In this document: positions 15,177 to 25,132 of the stretch, one piece after another | How positions within the stretch are numbered: the first letter of the stretch is position 1 | Layout: every line of letters begins with the position of its first letter | Origin: a virus | Direction: 5' to 3' (one strand) | Length of the DNA stretch: 35,880 nucleotides | Virus record (IMG/VR): IMGVR_UViG_3300030098_005816 | Location: 1-35,880 of that record | Translations under genes and position numbers: made by a program | Notes under the pieces: model-generated | What the model was told of the DNA's origin: nothing | Database searches by the model: none | Seen by the model: only the letters and a program-made list of their open reading frames with translations

Positions 15177-18100
15177 TATTTAATTCTTTTTTTTCTATAG
15201 GTAACTGCAAAAGAATCTATAAAAGACTTTTGATTTTTAAAGACTATTTTTACAGATTTACCTTTTGTTCCAGAAGGAAACTTTAATACAGGCATAGCTG
15301 TTCTTATTGGGTTTATTTCAACACCAGCAGTACCAAAATCACCTCCATACCAATCTACAGCTTTAGTACCTAATTGTCCTCTAAAAGTAGAAATTTTTAC
15401 AGAATCAGGAGATGTATTAATTTCGTTTTCGCCACTAGTTGATTGTAACCAATCTAAATAAATGTTTCTAACTCTAACAAATTCCTCATAAAACTTACCA
15501 TTGCTATCAGTTCCTGAGAAATATAAATATTGACCTCTATGTATATGCACTAATTCATTTGATTCTCCTTGTTTTGTTTTATTATCATATTTACTATGAG
15601 GAGGGTCCATAAATTCAGGTATACTAGTTGTTGATATCGAGAAAGCGTCATTTAAATCTCCTCCAGCAGGATTTTTTAAACCATTTGAAGCTGTGTTAAA
15701 AATAGGTAAATGAGTTTCTACTGTATAAATACTTTTAGTTTTATCGTTTGCTAAATAATCTCCTATATGAGCTTTTCTATTTTGAACTCTCATAGTTTTT
15801 AAAACACCATCTACATAAACTTTTAAATCATCATTCTCAGAAGCATCTTCTGTATTTAAATTATGAGATTCATTTTCTGTTATATAATTGTCATCTACTT
15901 GTTCATAAGCGCCAAATCCCCAATCTGAACCTTCTAAATTATCAGTTGCTGTAGCTTGGGCTCCATAATTGTTAAATGTGTTTAAACAAACTTCTCCTCT
16001 TACATATAATCTTTTAAATGATTTTTCAAAGTTAGGACTATTCATAATAAATTCTTTACTTTCCCAAGTAAAAGCCTTTTTATTTCTTTTGTCCACTCTA
16101 TAATTATAAACTTGATAACCATCATTAAATACAACTTCACCTTTTCCAGTTGTTGCTACAGATTTTACATTTGGACAAGAGAAATAATCCCATCTTTTAT
16201 CTTTTATAGTAAATGCATAAGCTCTGGATTGATGGCTTTTATAACTTGTATTAAAATTCTGAGTATCTGCATCATTAAATCCTTGAAGTATTACATACAG
16301 ACATTGTTTTGGAGAATCAAAAACAACTCTAGGAGTATAACCTAAAGTTTCTGCTTTCTTTATTGCATCTAAATAACCTATTTGATATTCAGGTCTACTG
16401 TGATTATATAGTATTGGATTTCCTATACTAACTGCTTCTTTACCATTATGAATGTATATATTATTTCTATCAGCAAAAAATAGACCTATATCTGTCACAA
16501 CAAATGACTTACTATTTAAAATCCCAATACCTTCAGTTTTTTCTTCTATGTACATTTCTTGAGGATTTATTATATACGTATTATTTTCATCCCACATAAA
16601 AATTCTATTTGCAAAAGACGCAATAGCTACTGGTTGTGTTGGTAAATCAAGAAAATCATTAGACCAATCAAATATAGAAAACTTACCTTGTTTAGAACGT
16701 AACATGATATGTTCTCCATTTTGTATTTCAGGATGATTAATTTTAGCAACAAACAAGAAATCATTTAACTGACATGATAAAGAATAGTTAGGCGTAAAGT
16801 TATCTAATGTTTCAGAAACTCCATTTAAACCTTCATAAGATACTCCAACACTTTCGTCATTAAATTTATATCTATAAATTTGACCTCTTTTTACAAGTTG
16901 ATTATCGTTAGGTTTTAAACTAACTGATTTAACTAACCTATACAAAGCATTAATTTCATTTTTTCTATATATATTAATATGAGTAACTCTTGGATTTAAA
17001 TTTAAAAAACTAGAACTAGGTATTTCAAAAATTAACTTTATATACTTAGAATCAACTGAAATAGGTTCTTTAAAAGTAGCTTTACTTAAAGGTGCTTCTT
17101 GAAACCCATCGTATACATAAGATAGTTTGTAATAAGCAACACTATTGGCTTTAAATTCAACACCAACATTTTCTCCATCAACTACATCAGCAGGTTCTTC
17201 ATGGTCTTTATACAATAATTGTTTTCTATACAATTTAGTATGAGCACCTACAACTTCATGAGTATTGTCTACATCATAATAAGTTGTTGTAGATGAATTA
17301 TACGTTGGATAAATACCATCTTCAGAATTAGTTGAAATTGTTGTTCCAGCTGTACTTCCCCAACCTTCAGTAGGTCTTTTATGAGTAGCAATTCCTTCTC
17401 CAGTCTGTAAAACAGCTCTATCAAATCCAGCTTCCACATCAAAACTTCCACTGTAACCAGACTTATTGTTTGGTGAAGCGTCACTAGTAGACCAAAAATT
17501 CCAAAGTCTATCGTATTTATAGTAAGGAAAATCTTTAGTATAACTACTTCCAGCAGCTTCATCAAGAGGGCCATTTGTAGTACCACTTAATTCTGGGTTA
17601 AATTGAGGTCTTGCCCAAACAGAAATACTTTGTTGCTCATAATCTCCTGTTCCACCTACTATTATCGGGCAATAAACATCTAATAAAACATCTTGAGTTA
17701 CATTACCGCTATCGGCATAAAAAGTTCTTTGGTCTAGATTACTATCATATTTAACTGGAGAATCTGAAAGTCCTTGGTTTAAGTTTTTAAATAACATAGC
17801 ATTATTTGTATAACTTACTATTTGTTTAAAATAATCACTTTTATTATTCTTATATTGCTTTATAAGTGGAACTATTTTTGAATTAGCGGCTTTGCTTTGA
17901 GAACTTTTCCAAGCAAGATTTTGATTGTCACCTGTATTTCCACCATCTGTTTGATTCACTCCATAACCTTCTTGTTGATAAAAATTTATACATTTAGGGT
18001 CAATTACAGTTACTATAGTAGAATCTGTTGCAGAATCAGAAATAGGACTTTTTTCTGCATTTCCTGAAATTATATACCCATGCTTTCTACTAGAAGTTCC

Positions 18101-21100
18101 TCCAGCATTTATCTTTTGCCAAGATATAAAATCAACACTTTTTATACTTTTCATTTCGTAATCATCACCTAAATCAATTGCACGCATAGCGCTTCTTGGT
18201 GAATTTAAAACTTCAAAATCATTTAAGCTGTCATGAGTATTAAGACTATAATCTGTTTTTTTATAAACAGAATCAGTTAAAGCTGTAGTATTCCAACACA
18301 TTACTGTTTTTCTATTATCCCATCTTGTACCGTCTGGAGTAGTAGCGCCATCAAAACCATTATTATTCATACCAGACATATCACCGCTTGAACCAGCGAC
18401 ATCAGAATAAAATCCAGCATTTTCACAACCATACCCACCAAAATTAGCAGGATTACCACTAGAACCAGCTAATTCTGGGTCGTCTTTATGTGGCCACCTA
18501 TATGTTAAATATCCTGTACCAAAGGCTGTTCTAGTCATATCCAGTATTGTACTTTTACTCTGACCTGCTCTATTTACATATGTATTATCACTCCCTATAT
18601 CCTTTACACTAAAACCAGTTGTAGCTTCTGGTACAGCTTCGGAACCATTAATTCTTTCTATTATTGAATACATTTCAAAACCTTGACCAAAAACTCTTTG
18701 ATGGTTTCCTGTACTCCATCCTCTATTTATAAAATTTATTTCTTGATTTGTAGCCCAAGTAGTTGTAATATTATTGTAATGACCAAACCCATCTGCCCCT
18801 TTATATGAACCCCCATAGCCAGTATTATCTAAATTAACATAACCTGCTCTCATATCTGAAAGACCTGATACATCTTTTTCTACTTCTTTACTTCCATTCC
18901 AATCATGATGAGTCCTGTATTGGTTAAATCTACTAAATCCTACAGTAGCTGGTACACTAGATTCTGTACGCCAACCAGCTTCGGTATCATTAAATATTGT
19001 CTCTGTACCTGAGCCATTATAAGCCTTTGTTACATTGCTTGAGTCATTATTTGGAGCACCTTGTATTTCTCCATAAGAAAATTCAGCTTTTCTATCTGAA
19101 GCAGTTTCTTCTAAAGAGCAAAAAGCAACAGGTGAATCATGTTGAGTAAACATTACATTTTGATTTTCATAATCTTCAATTACAGCAGTCTTAGCTCGAT
19201 ACCAAGAAACATCATGGTCAGATTTTTCTGCCGTTAATTCTCCACCTTCTTTTATATATCGACCACTTAGATTTCCAAAAATATTAACAATATGAGCAAC
19301 TGGAACTCCATTTTCTGTGACAGTTTTCTTACTTTTTGTTCCTGTATGATACCATTCTTTAAAATGAGGTTTTAAACAATGCCTATAATTAATCCATTGC
19401 CTATAATTATTATTACCAGGTTTTGCATCCCAACCTAAATTACCTCCAAAGCTTAATTTATATTTTTCATAATCAAATGCGCTTCCATAAAAAACTTTCC
19501 AAGACATCCATTCTCCAGAAGGATTTCTAAAATTTACAAGATTTTGACTGTCTGCATAATCATTATAATGTTGTCTTTCTGCCATACCACCTATAGCAGC
19601 CATTTGTTCTCTACCTTTACCTGAACTAGAACCGTCATCATGAAAGTTTTTAACTCTATCATCATTTCCAGACCTTTCGTCTCTTGAAAAATGAAATTTA
19701 TCTATAGGGTAGTAAACTTTTTTCCCACTATTTTCATCATTTTTATAAGCGCCACATGTAATATGTGCACATTCTTGATAAGAAGGAGTTTTATCATACA
19801 TATAAACTTCGTAATTACTATTTACTCCTATTGGGTCTTGTACGTCATTAGCATTTGAAGCGCCTCCCCAATACTCATTTATCATACCTTGTGGTCTGAA
19901 ATTAAATAAAAACAAATCCCATCTAGTGTGAGGGGATTCTGCAGTTTTATTGTAACTTACCCAAACTCTCCATCTACCGTCTCCTATAGAATTTCCATTT
20001 GTAGAGCCATCTCCTAAATGAGGTTTATGAGAATAAGTTTCGCATATAGATGATATATATTGGTCTGTAGGAATTGGGTCCCATTGATAATCTCCAACAG
20101 TATCCCTTAGTCTACTTCCATCCATTTCTCCATGTAACCTAACCATACCATTATCAACACCTGTGTCATCAAATGAAAATAATGTAGGATGAAGTCTTTC
20201 AAAATTTAGTGTTATTACTTCTGATTGTACTCTAGAAGTTGATGCGTCAATAAGGTCCCAATTTGTTAAATCAACTAAATATAGTTTATCATGCTCATTC
20301 TTATTAGCAACCCAAAACTTACCATATCCCATATGATAATTCTTTTGTACTTCTCTTATACTAAAATTATCAAAATATACTGTAAAAGCACTAGATGTTG
20401 AGGCTTGTATAAGCAATCTAGCGTGGTCTGTAGTTCCATCATAAACAAAGTCAAAATAATCTGTTGTTGGGCCTGTAGTAGCAGTGTAATCTTTTTTAGA
20501 GTCACTATCAATAGTATATGCATCTACTCCCATTCCTACTGTCAAAGTACCGCTAGTATAAGCTGATATTTCTATAGAATAACTAACTCTGTAAGTTTTT
20601 CCTGACTCCATACCTGTTTCAAATTTAGCTCCATCAAGATATAGTGTTTTAGTATTAGACGCATCACTTGTTACATATAAAAGCAAATAATTATCTGTAA
20701 AAAATGTTCCTTCAGTAGCTCCTGAAGAAGCACTCTTATTGACGGTATTAAATTTATTAGGAGCTGCCGCAGAAGTCCAATTATTAGCTGAACTAAAATC
20801 TCTATTTGTTATATTAAATATATGTTCATGTCCAAATCCTCCACCAAATCCTCCTGCTCCATCAGTACTTTTACATTCTGACATAGTAGATATTTGGAAA
20901 TTATCTACATTTAGTTCTTCTGCTAAATTAATTATCTCTACAGAACTTTGGCTCATATTTATAGGTTGACCATTAGAGTCTGTTAATTGTACATTATTAG
21001 CTTTTAATTGAACATCTTTTTTAGATGTAGTTTTTATTCTATAAATACTTGAATCATCATTAGAATGTCCAAATACATAAGCTGGCATACCACTATAAGC

Positions 21101-22894
21101 TCTTTCTGAATCATGCGCATTACATGTAGTATCATCAGTGCCGTCACCATGTGTTGCTTCGTCTTGGTCACCTATTAAATGACCTATATAAGCAAATCTA
21201 ATTAATCCAGCAGGACTACCATCTGGTTGAGAATCTTTATCTACAGTACCATCAGCAGGAACATGGACTATTTGAAATAAATCTCCTGTGTGAAGAGCTT
21301 CTGCGTCAGTACCACCTTTATCAGTAGTTCCATGTCCAGTATATGCTTCATCTTCTATCTCTACATCGCTTGTAGAAGTTGGAGTTTCATCTTCATGACC
21401 ATCAGAACCTATATAAGCTGATTTAGTTATATCACCTTTAGTAAAAGACTTTAAAAGTCTTAAATGGGTAAACGCATCATTATCACCAGCTATAGTAGCT
21501 CCATCGTATGCTCCAGCTAATGCATTACTAGTAGCTTCTAAACCTTGACCTAAATCTAATCTAAATATCATACCTCTTTTAAAGCTGCTGTAGTTAGTTG
21601 GTGCTGTTCCTGTAGAATTTTCTAAACATTTCATAGCCCATTGATTTACAGTCCTTCTATAGTGCCCAGAAACACTGGTAGCAAACTCATCAGTACCATC
21701 TGCATTAGCGAAAATACTAGCTGAACCAGCTATACCTCCATTATCACTATTTAAACCATAATGAAGTGTTGGAACAACCATATTATCTAAAGAAAGTTCA
21801 CCATGATAATTTGGCATTTGTTCTAAAGAACTTCTAGTTAAAATAGTTTGTTCATCATAATTAACATCTAATTGTGGTCTATCTATTTCACCTAACCATA
21901 AGGCATAATTAGAAGGTAAATTACCAGTACCTATGTATAAGTTTTTATTTCTTTGTTCTGCTGATATATTAAAACCATTAACAGAACTTGATATATTACC
22001 TAAATTAATAGATGAAAAATTATCTGTACCTACGTTTTTTAATAAAACTGCTTTTGCAGCATGTGTTATACCAAATAAATTATAACTACCTTTTTGATTT
22101 ACTGGTTTTAAAAATTTAAATGAAAATGGATTATCATCAGAATTTGAATCAGGAAGCATTCCATTACCTCTAACAAATTTACCATCTCTAGTAGAATCCC
22201 ATGATGCTAAATGACTATATTTATCGCTATCTGGATATAATATATTAGCTGTAGTTATATCTCCTGATGTAAATATATCTGTACTATAATTAGCATCTGC
22301 TGTATTTAAAAAAAGAGGAGATTCTGGAGGATTTATATTGCCTAAAAAGTTACTTCTTATAATAACATAATACCTTGTATCTGCTTCAGACACAATTTCT
22401 TCATATGTATTTAAAGAAAAATATTGGCCTATTCCACTTACATTATTTAAAATAGTAGGAGTAGTTAACGCTGATAATCTTTTCTTTAATTCAGATAATA
22501 AAGTTGTTAAATCATTATCTGACCATACAACTTGTACTACTTCAGCATTATTACTATCTGCTATAACTTGTAAAGAGGCTGGAACAGATGTAGAAGAATT
22601 TTGTATAAGTACTAAAAATGTCTTATTATACCCATAAACAAAGAACGATGTATTGTTCATTGTGCTAGAATTGGCTGTTACAAGCCTTATAACCCATCTA
22701 GCGTACCTAGGTAGCTCCCAACCATTTTCTTTGTCTAAAATGTAGTCTCCCTTAATTCCTCTAAGAGAGCCTTTTTCAATATCAGAATCAATATCTAATG
22801 AAAAAGTAGCGAAATCATTAGCTAAATCAGTTTCAGAAACTGTTCCAACAAGACCACCAGTAAACTTATTTACTTCTTTAGACTCAACAGCCAT
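15176..22894 (-). CDS. Giant nozzle-like tail protein with large insertion, 2572 aa
   Basis: The N-terminal about 200 residues (F-T-G-G-L-V-G-T-V-S, then a G-I-K-G-D-Y segment) and the region from about 1890 to 2270 (Y-R-K-N-E, D-N-F-T-P, then G-K-F-S-I-F-D-W-S-N, L-P-T-Q-P-V) look like the β-propeller tail nozzle/stabilisation protein of P22-like podoviruses (gp10 class). These usually run about 450-900 residues, so about 1500 residues are inserted. Around 695-850 the insertion has a jelly-roll, carbohydrate-binding-like module (G-K-T-Y-R-V-S-Y-S-I ... V-Y-F-D-N-F-S-I-R-E-V). The rest is Asn/Gly/Ser/Tyr/Trp-rich with no recognised fold. No ribosome site precedes ATG 22892-22894; it starts three bases after the previous stop and may rely on coupling. 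Nozzle assignment is moderate. Confidence 0.7.
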   Translation of the reverse strand: MAVESKEVNKFTGGLVGTVSETDLANDFATFSLDIDSDIEKGSLRGIKGDYILDKENGWELPRYARWVIRLVTANSSTMNNTSFFVYGYNKTFLVLIQNSSTSVPASLQVIADSNNAEVVQVVWSDNDLTTLLSELKKRLSALTTPTILNNVSGIGQYFSLNTYEEIVSEADTRYYVIIRSNFLGNINPPESPLFLNTADANYSTDIFTSGDITTANILYPDSDKYSHLASWDSTRDGKFVRGNGMLPDSNSDDNPFSFKFLKPVNQKGSYNLFGITHAAKAVLLKNVGTDNFSSINLGNISSSVNGFNISAEQRNKNLYIGTGNLPSNYALWLGEIDRPQLDVNYDEQTILTRSSLEQMPNYHGELSLDNMVVPTLHYGLNSDNGGIAGSASIFANADGTDEFATSVSGHYRRTVNQWAMKCLENSTGTAPTNYSSFKRGMIFRLDLGQGLEATSNALAGAYDGATIAGDNDAFTHLRLLKSFTKGDITKSAYIGSDGHEDETPTSTSDVEIEDEAYTGHGTTDKGGTDAEALHTGDLFQIVHVPADGTVDKDSQPDGSPAGLIRFAYIGHLIGDQDEATHGDGTDDTTCNAHDSERAYSGMPAYVFGHSNDDSSIYRIKTTSKKDVQLKANNVQLTDSNGQPINMSQSSVEIINLAEELNVDNFQISTMSECKSTDGAGGFGGGFGHEHIFNITNRDFSSANNWTSAAAPNKFNTVNKSASSGATEGTFFTDNYLLLYVTSDASNTKTLYLDGAKFETGMESGKTYRVSYSIEISAYTSGTLTVGMGVDAYTIDSDSKKDYTATTGPTTDYFDFVYDGTTDHARLLIQASTSSAFTVYFDNFSIREVQKNYHMGYGKFWVANKNEHDKLYLVDLTNWDLIDASTSRVQSEVITLNFERLHPTLFSFDDTGVDNGMVRLHGEMDGSRLRDTVGDYQWDPIPTDQYISSICETYSHKPHLGDGSTNGNSIGDGRWRVWVSYNKTAESPHTRWDLFLFNFRPQGMINEYWGGASNANDVQDPIGVNSNYEVYMYDKTPSYQECAHITCGAYKNDENSGKKVYYPIDKFHFSRDERSGNDDRVKNFHDDGSSSGKGREQMAAIGGMAERQHYNDYADSQNLVNFRNPSGEWMSWKVFYGSAFDYEKYKLSFGGNLGWDAKPGNNNYRQWINYRHCLKPHFKEWYHTGTKSKKTVTENGVPVAHIVNIFGNLSGRYIKEGGELTAEKSDHDVSWYRAKTAVIEDYENQNVMFTQHDSPVAFCSLEETASDRKAEFSYGEIQGAPNNDSSNVTKAYNGSGTETIFNDTEAGWRTESSVPATVGFSRFNQYRTHHDWNGSKEVEKDVSGLSDMRAGYVNLDNTGYGGSYKGADGFGHYNNITTTWATNQEINFINRGWSTGNHQRVFGQGFEMYSIIERINGSEAVPEATTGFSVKDIGSDNTYVNRAGQSKSTILDMTRTAFGTGYLTYRWPHKDDPELAGSSGNPANFGGYGCENAGFYSDVAGSSGDMSGMNNNGFDGATTPDGTRWDNRKTVMCWNTTALTDSVYKKTDYSLNTHDSLNDFEVLNSPRSAMRAIDLGDDYEMKSIKSVDFISWQKINAGGTSSRKHGYIISGNAEKSPISDSATDSTIVTVIDPKCINFYQQEGYGVNQTDGGNTGDNQNLAWKSSQSKAANSKIVPLIKQYKNNKSDYFKQIVSYTNNAMLFKNLNQGLSDSPVKYDSNLDQRTFYADSGNVTQDVLLDVYCPIIVGGTGDYEQQSISVWARPQFNPELSGTTNGPLDEAAGSSYTKDFPYYKYDRLWNFWSTSDASPNNKSGYSGSFDVEAGFDRAVLQTGEGIATHKRPTEGWGSTAGTTISTNSEDGIYPTYNSSTTTYYDVDNTHEVVGAHTKLYRKQLLYKDHEEPADVVDGENVGVEFKANSVAYYKLSYVYDGFQEAPLSKATFKEPISVDSKYIKLIFEIPSSSFLNLNPRVTHINIYRKNEINALYRLVKSVSLKPNDNQLVKRGQIYRYKFNDESVGVSYEGLNGVSETLDNFTPNYSLSCQLNDFLFVAKINHPEIQNGEHIMLRSKQGKFSIFDWSNDFLDLPTQPVAIASFANRIFMWDENNTYIINPQEMYIEEKTEGIGILNSKSFVVTDIGLFFADRNNIYIHNGKEAVSIGNPILYNHSRPEYQIGYLDAIKKAETLGYTPRVVFDSPKQCLYVILQGFNDADTQNFNTSYKSHQSRAYAFTIKDKRWDYFSCPNVKSVATTGKGEVVFNDGYQVYNYRVDKRNKKAFTWESKEFIMNSPNFEKSFKRLYVRGEVCLNTFNNYGAQATATDNLEGSDWGFGAYEQVDDNYITENESHNLNTEDASENDDLKVYVDGVLKTMRVQNRKAHIGDYLANDKTKSIYTVETHLPIFNTASNGLKNPAGGDLNDAFSISTTSIPEFMDPPHSKYDNKTKQGESNELVHIHRGQYLYFSGTDSNGKFYEEFVRVRNIYLDWLQSTSGENEINTSPDSVKISTFRGQLGTKAVDWYGGDFGTAGVEINPIRTAMPVLKFPSGTKGKSVKIVFKNQKSFIDSFAVTYRKKRIK

Positions 22895-22897
22895 TTA

Positions 22898-23578
22898 CTA
22901 TACCATAGCCATGTATAATTCTATATCAACAGAAGCTGTATCAGACTTAGCTGTTATTCCTGATAAGTCTTGTAATGCAGGTGTAAATGTTAAAGTACCA
23001 TTTGATACTGCACCACCTGTTGTAGACGCGCTTAACTCAAACGATGTAACTGCTCCTGCAGTATTAACAGAAGATACATATGCTCCAGCTGGTATACCAG
23101 TTCCTGAAACAAATAATCCAGGCGTTATCTTAACGCTTGAATCGCAAGTTATTGTTGGGTCATCATTATAATCGCATGTAGCATCTGTAAAAGATAATGT
23201 AGTTTGATTTGCATCAAATATATCTGCTACTCCTCCAGTTAAATCAGGACATATAATATACGATTGTCCTTTATCTACCTTTATAGCGACTTCATCAGAA
23301 CTTGTATTTGTTAAAGTTAAAGTTACATGATTAGTATCATCAAGATTTGTTATTCTTATATATCTTATATCAGCAGCTACAAATTGACCAGCACCAAATA
23401 AGCTACTAAATGAAACTATACTTGTATCAGTAGTTGTATTTGTTGTCATTGTTCTTCTGTAAATATCAGATATATTTGAAATACTATGTGAGTGAGTTTG
23501 ACCCTCATCTTTACTATTTAATGATATAGATTCAGTTACAGTTAATGTTAATGTGGCTGTTCCGTACGACCTAGCCAT
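22898..23578 (-). CDS. Structural β-rich protein, 226 aa
   Basis: Strong ribosome site (AAGGAGGAGAAGG directly before ATG 23576-23578). The product is Thr/Ser/Val/Ile-rich with many predicted β strands and no membrane segment. Residues about 130-195 hold a small module with G-L-F-V-S-G-T-G-I-P-A-G-A-Y-V-S-S-V, a pattern seen in many phage surface proteins, flanked by two cysteines (T-C-D-Y-N-D-D, T-I-T-C-D). It seems inserted in the rest of the protein. Position just ahead of the nozzle-like gene suggests a tail or head-tail component. Confidence 0.6.
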   Translation of the reverse strand: MARSYGTATLTLTVTESISLNSKDEGQTHSHSISNISDIYRRTMTTNTTTDTSIVSFSSLFGAGQFVAADIRYIRITNLDDTNHVTLTLTNTSSDEVAIKVDKGQSYIICPDLTGGVADIFDANQTTLSFTDATCDYNDDPTITCDSSVKITPGLFVSGTGIPAGAYVSSVNTAGAVTSFELSASTTGGAVSNGTLTFTPALQDLSGITAKSDTASVDIELYMAMV

Positions 23579-23759
23579 CCTTCTCCTCCTTCTTATAATT
23601 ACATTTAAAATTTTCTATAATATTAATTCTTTTTTCTAATTCTTCTACTTTTGTATCTAATTCGTTTCTATCAAATACATAAGCCATTACTTTATCTAAC
23701 TTAAAATGTTTAGTTAAAGCTCCTGCAACATGATTGATTAGCATTTTAGGAACTATCAT
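23571..23759 (-). CDS. Small protein with coiled-coil end, 62 aa
   Basis: ATG 23757-23759 overlaps the stop of the short upstream frame (TAATG). Residues 1-30 are mixed hydrophobic/basic (K-M-L-I-N-H-V-A-G-A-L-T-K-H-F-K-L-D-K-V), and residues 31-52 give a short Leu/Ile-spaced coiled coil (L-D-T-K-V-E-E-L-E-K-R-I-N-I-I-E). I have seen similar short proteins in marine phage tail/lysis regions, without known function. Confidence 0.65.
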   Translation of the reverse strand: MIVPKMLINHVAGALTKHFKLDKVMAYVFDRNELDTKVEELEKRINIIENFKCNYKKEEKDG

Positions 23760-23857
23760 TATTTATCCATTAGTATATCTTCGATTCTATCAAATCGTTC
23801 ATCTATTTTAGTCTCTATTTTAGCAGTAGTTACTTTTAAATCATTTATCTTGGTCAT
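23759..23857 (-). CDS. Coiled-coil fragment, 32 aa, probable second half of a split gene
   Basis: ATG 23855-23857 to TAA 23759-23761. The product is one amphipathic helix with Ile/Leu at heptad positions (I-N-D-L, A-K-I-E-T-K-I-D, R-I-E-D-I-L). It overlaps the membrane-protein frame at 23841-23966 by 17 bases in a different frame. Removing one A from the five-A run at 23857-23861, or one base nearby, would join the two into a 68-aa membrane-anchored coiled-coil protein. Either an indel or programmed frameshift, or two overlapping genes. No clear ribosome site precedes this ATG. Confidence 0.5.
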   Translation of the reverse strand: MTKINDLKVTTAKIETKIDERFDRIEDILMDK

Positions 23858-23966
23858 TTTTAACAGTATCTATCTTATGGCTATAACTACCAGTGGTAAA
23901 AAATAGAGTACCCGCTACAGTCACAATAGTTACTACATTAGCTATATTTATAGTGGTATCAATCAT
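23841..23966 (-). CDS. Small membrane protein, 41 aa, possibly frameshifted
   Basis: ATG 23964-23966 has AGGAG at 23971-23975 and overlaps the preceding gene by 8 bases. Residues about 7-27 form one membrane span (I-A-N-V-V-T-I-V-T-V-A-G-T-L-F-F), followed by a hydrophilic tail ending at TGA 23841-23843. Similar phage proteins carry a span and then a cytoplasmic or periplasmic coiled coil; here the coiled coil is in the next frame. A holin-like or envelope-anchored role is possible but not shown. Confidence 0.6.
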   Translation of the reverse strand: MIDTTINIANVVTIVTVAGTLFFTTGSYSHKIDTVKNDQDK

Positions 23967-24330
23967 CTTTCTCCTGTTCACATTCTGCTTCCCATTTAGT
24001 TAAATCTAACATGGGCAGTGGTTTCTCTATGCTATGGTCTTTTAGCTTATCATTTTGTATTGCCATTTTACTACCGCCTTTAACATAAGGCTTTCCTTTT
24101 ACACATCCAATGTTATAAACAAAGAATATTGTCTTAAATATACCTACTCTTACAACTCTAGCAGGCCTTTCATCTAAGGTAATAACATCGTCTGTATTAA
24201 GGTCATTACCAAGAAATACTTTTAACCCTTCAACTACACCCTCTATTGCTGAACGAAAGAAAAGAATTGCACCACCAGCTACAAACAGCCAACTGTATTG
24301 ACCTACTAAATCCTTTAATTCGTTTTCCAT
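23959..24330 (-). CDS. Membrane protein with MscS β-domain-like segment, 123 aa
   Basis: Residues about 13-38 form one hydrophobic helix (W-L-F-V-A-G-G-A-I-L-F-F), followed by a helix, then L-N-T-D-D-V-I-T-L-D, A-R-V-V-R-V-G, F-K-T-I-F-F and later S-K-M-A-I-Q-N-D-K-L. This order (entry to a β domain, G/D-D-x-I, a V-x-x-x-G-x-x-x-T strand pair and a final P/Q-N-x-x-L) resembles the central β domain of small mechanosensitive channels, where it follows the pore helix. The family normally has at least three spans, so this would be a stripped-down version. Similarity is by eye. The C-terminus is acidic. Sits between the phosphoesterase and the small membrane gene. Confidence 0.5.
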   Translation of the reverse strand: MENELKDLVGQYSWLFVAGGAILFFRSAIEGVVEGLKVFLGNDLNTDDVITLDERPARVVRVGIFKTIFFVYNIGCVKGKPYVKGGSKMAIQNDKLKDHSIEKPLPMLDLTKWEAECEQEKDD

Positions 24331-24335
24331 CTAGT

Positions 24336-25124
24336 CTAGTTCCCATTTATAAGCTCCCCCCATAATGAGGTTTTGCCATTTATTATTTGTACAACATGTA
24401 CAGTAAATAAACCTCCTCTAAAGTAATCAACTACTGCAAAAGCATGTGCCCAATTGATAGCTCTACCACCTAGCCATTTATTCTTCTCAGGACTCATATC
24501 CTTTAAACACCCCATACTCCAGGCAGACTTAGGGCCATCTATATGAGTTACAGAAGCTTGCTGTAGCCCATGATGGTGTCCATACATTACATTAGCACCT
24601 AATTGTAAGTGTGCTTTTGCATGATGCATACCTGATTTATGATGCCCATGATAATAATGTAGTTTACCAATCTTTAACCATTTCTTAGGTTCTAAATCAG
24701 CAGGATAATACTTATATCCTCTACCCTTTAAATCAACTGCTGTATGAAACTTATATTGAGGTAAATAAGGGTGTTCATTAACAAACATATTACACCACTC
24801 ATCATGGTTACCTCCACACAAGTATTTCTCTGTGCAGTTTACTTTATCTAAAGATTCATCTATACTGTCAAGAAGCTCGTTGACACCTTCTACATCCTTG
24901 TCAACTCTAGGTATAATGTACTCTAATGGCGGTTTTTTCTTAGCTTTCCATTGCCAGTGAGATACACTTGCCCATTCACCTACATCGCCTAAATCTACAT
25001 AAGCATCAGGCTTTATTATTTCTATTGCTTTTTTTACTACCTTTATTGCTGCCTTATCTTCCAAAGGTGCATGTTTGTCTGGTGTGACAATTACACGCTT
25101 TAAAACGCCTTTGTCTTTTGACAT
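24336..25124 (-). CDS. Calcineurin-like metallophosphoesterase, 262 aa
   Basis: All five metal-binding blocks are visible in order: D16-x-H18, D44-L-G-D47, G-G-N106-H107-D108, H156 with H159/H161 in Y-Y-H-G-H-H, and G-H183-H-H185. That order is the two-metal centre of calcineurin-like phosphoesterases (Mre11/YfcE-type fold), which hydrolyse phosphomono- or diesters. Extra histidines (M-H-H-A-K-A-H) stand near the site. It starts at ATG 25122-25124 with AAGGAG over the previous stop. Substrate cannot be told: nucleic acid, nucleotide or cap-like phosphate. It is unusual to find it inside a structural operon, although phages often carry such enzymes. Confidence 0.9.
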   Translation of the reverse strand: MSKDKGVLKRVIVTPDKHAPLEDKAAIKVVKKAIEIIKPDAYVDLGDVGEWASVSHWQWKAKKKPPLEYIIPRVDKDVEGVNELLDSIDESLDKVNCTEKYLCGGNHDEWCNMFVNEHPYLPQYKFHTAVDLKGRGYKYYPADLEPKKWLKIGKLHYYHGHHKSGMHHAKAHLQLGANVMYGHHHGLQQASVTHIDGPKSAWSMGCLKDMSPEKNKWLGGRAINWAHAFAVVDYFRGGLFTVHVVQIINGKTSLWGELINGN

Positions 25125-25132
25125 ATTTCTCC

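Noticed and set aside
17269-17586. 105-codon - strand frame within the nozzle-like gene
   Set aside because: It is an alternative frame on the same strand as a continuous 2572-codon gene, Leu/Ile-rich from frame shift, and without ribosome site.
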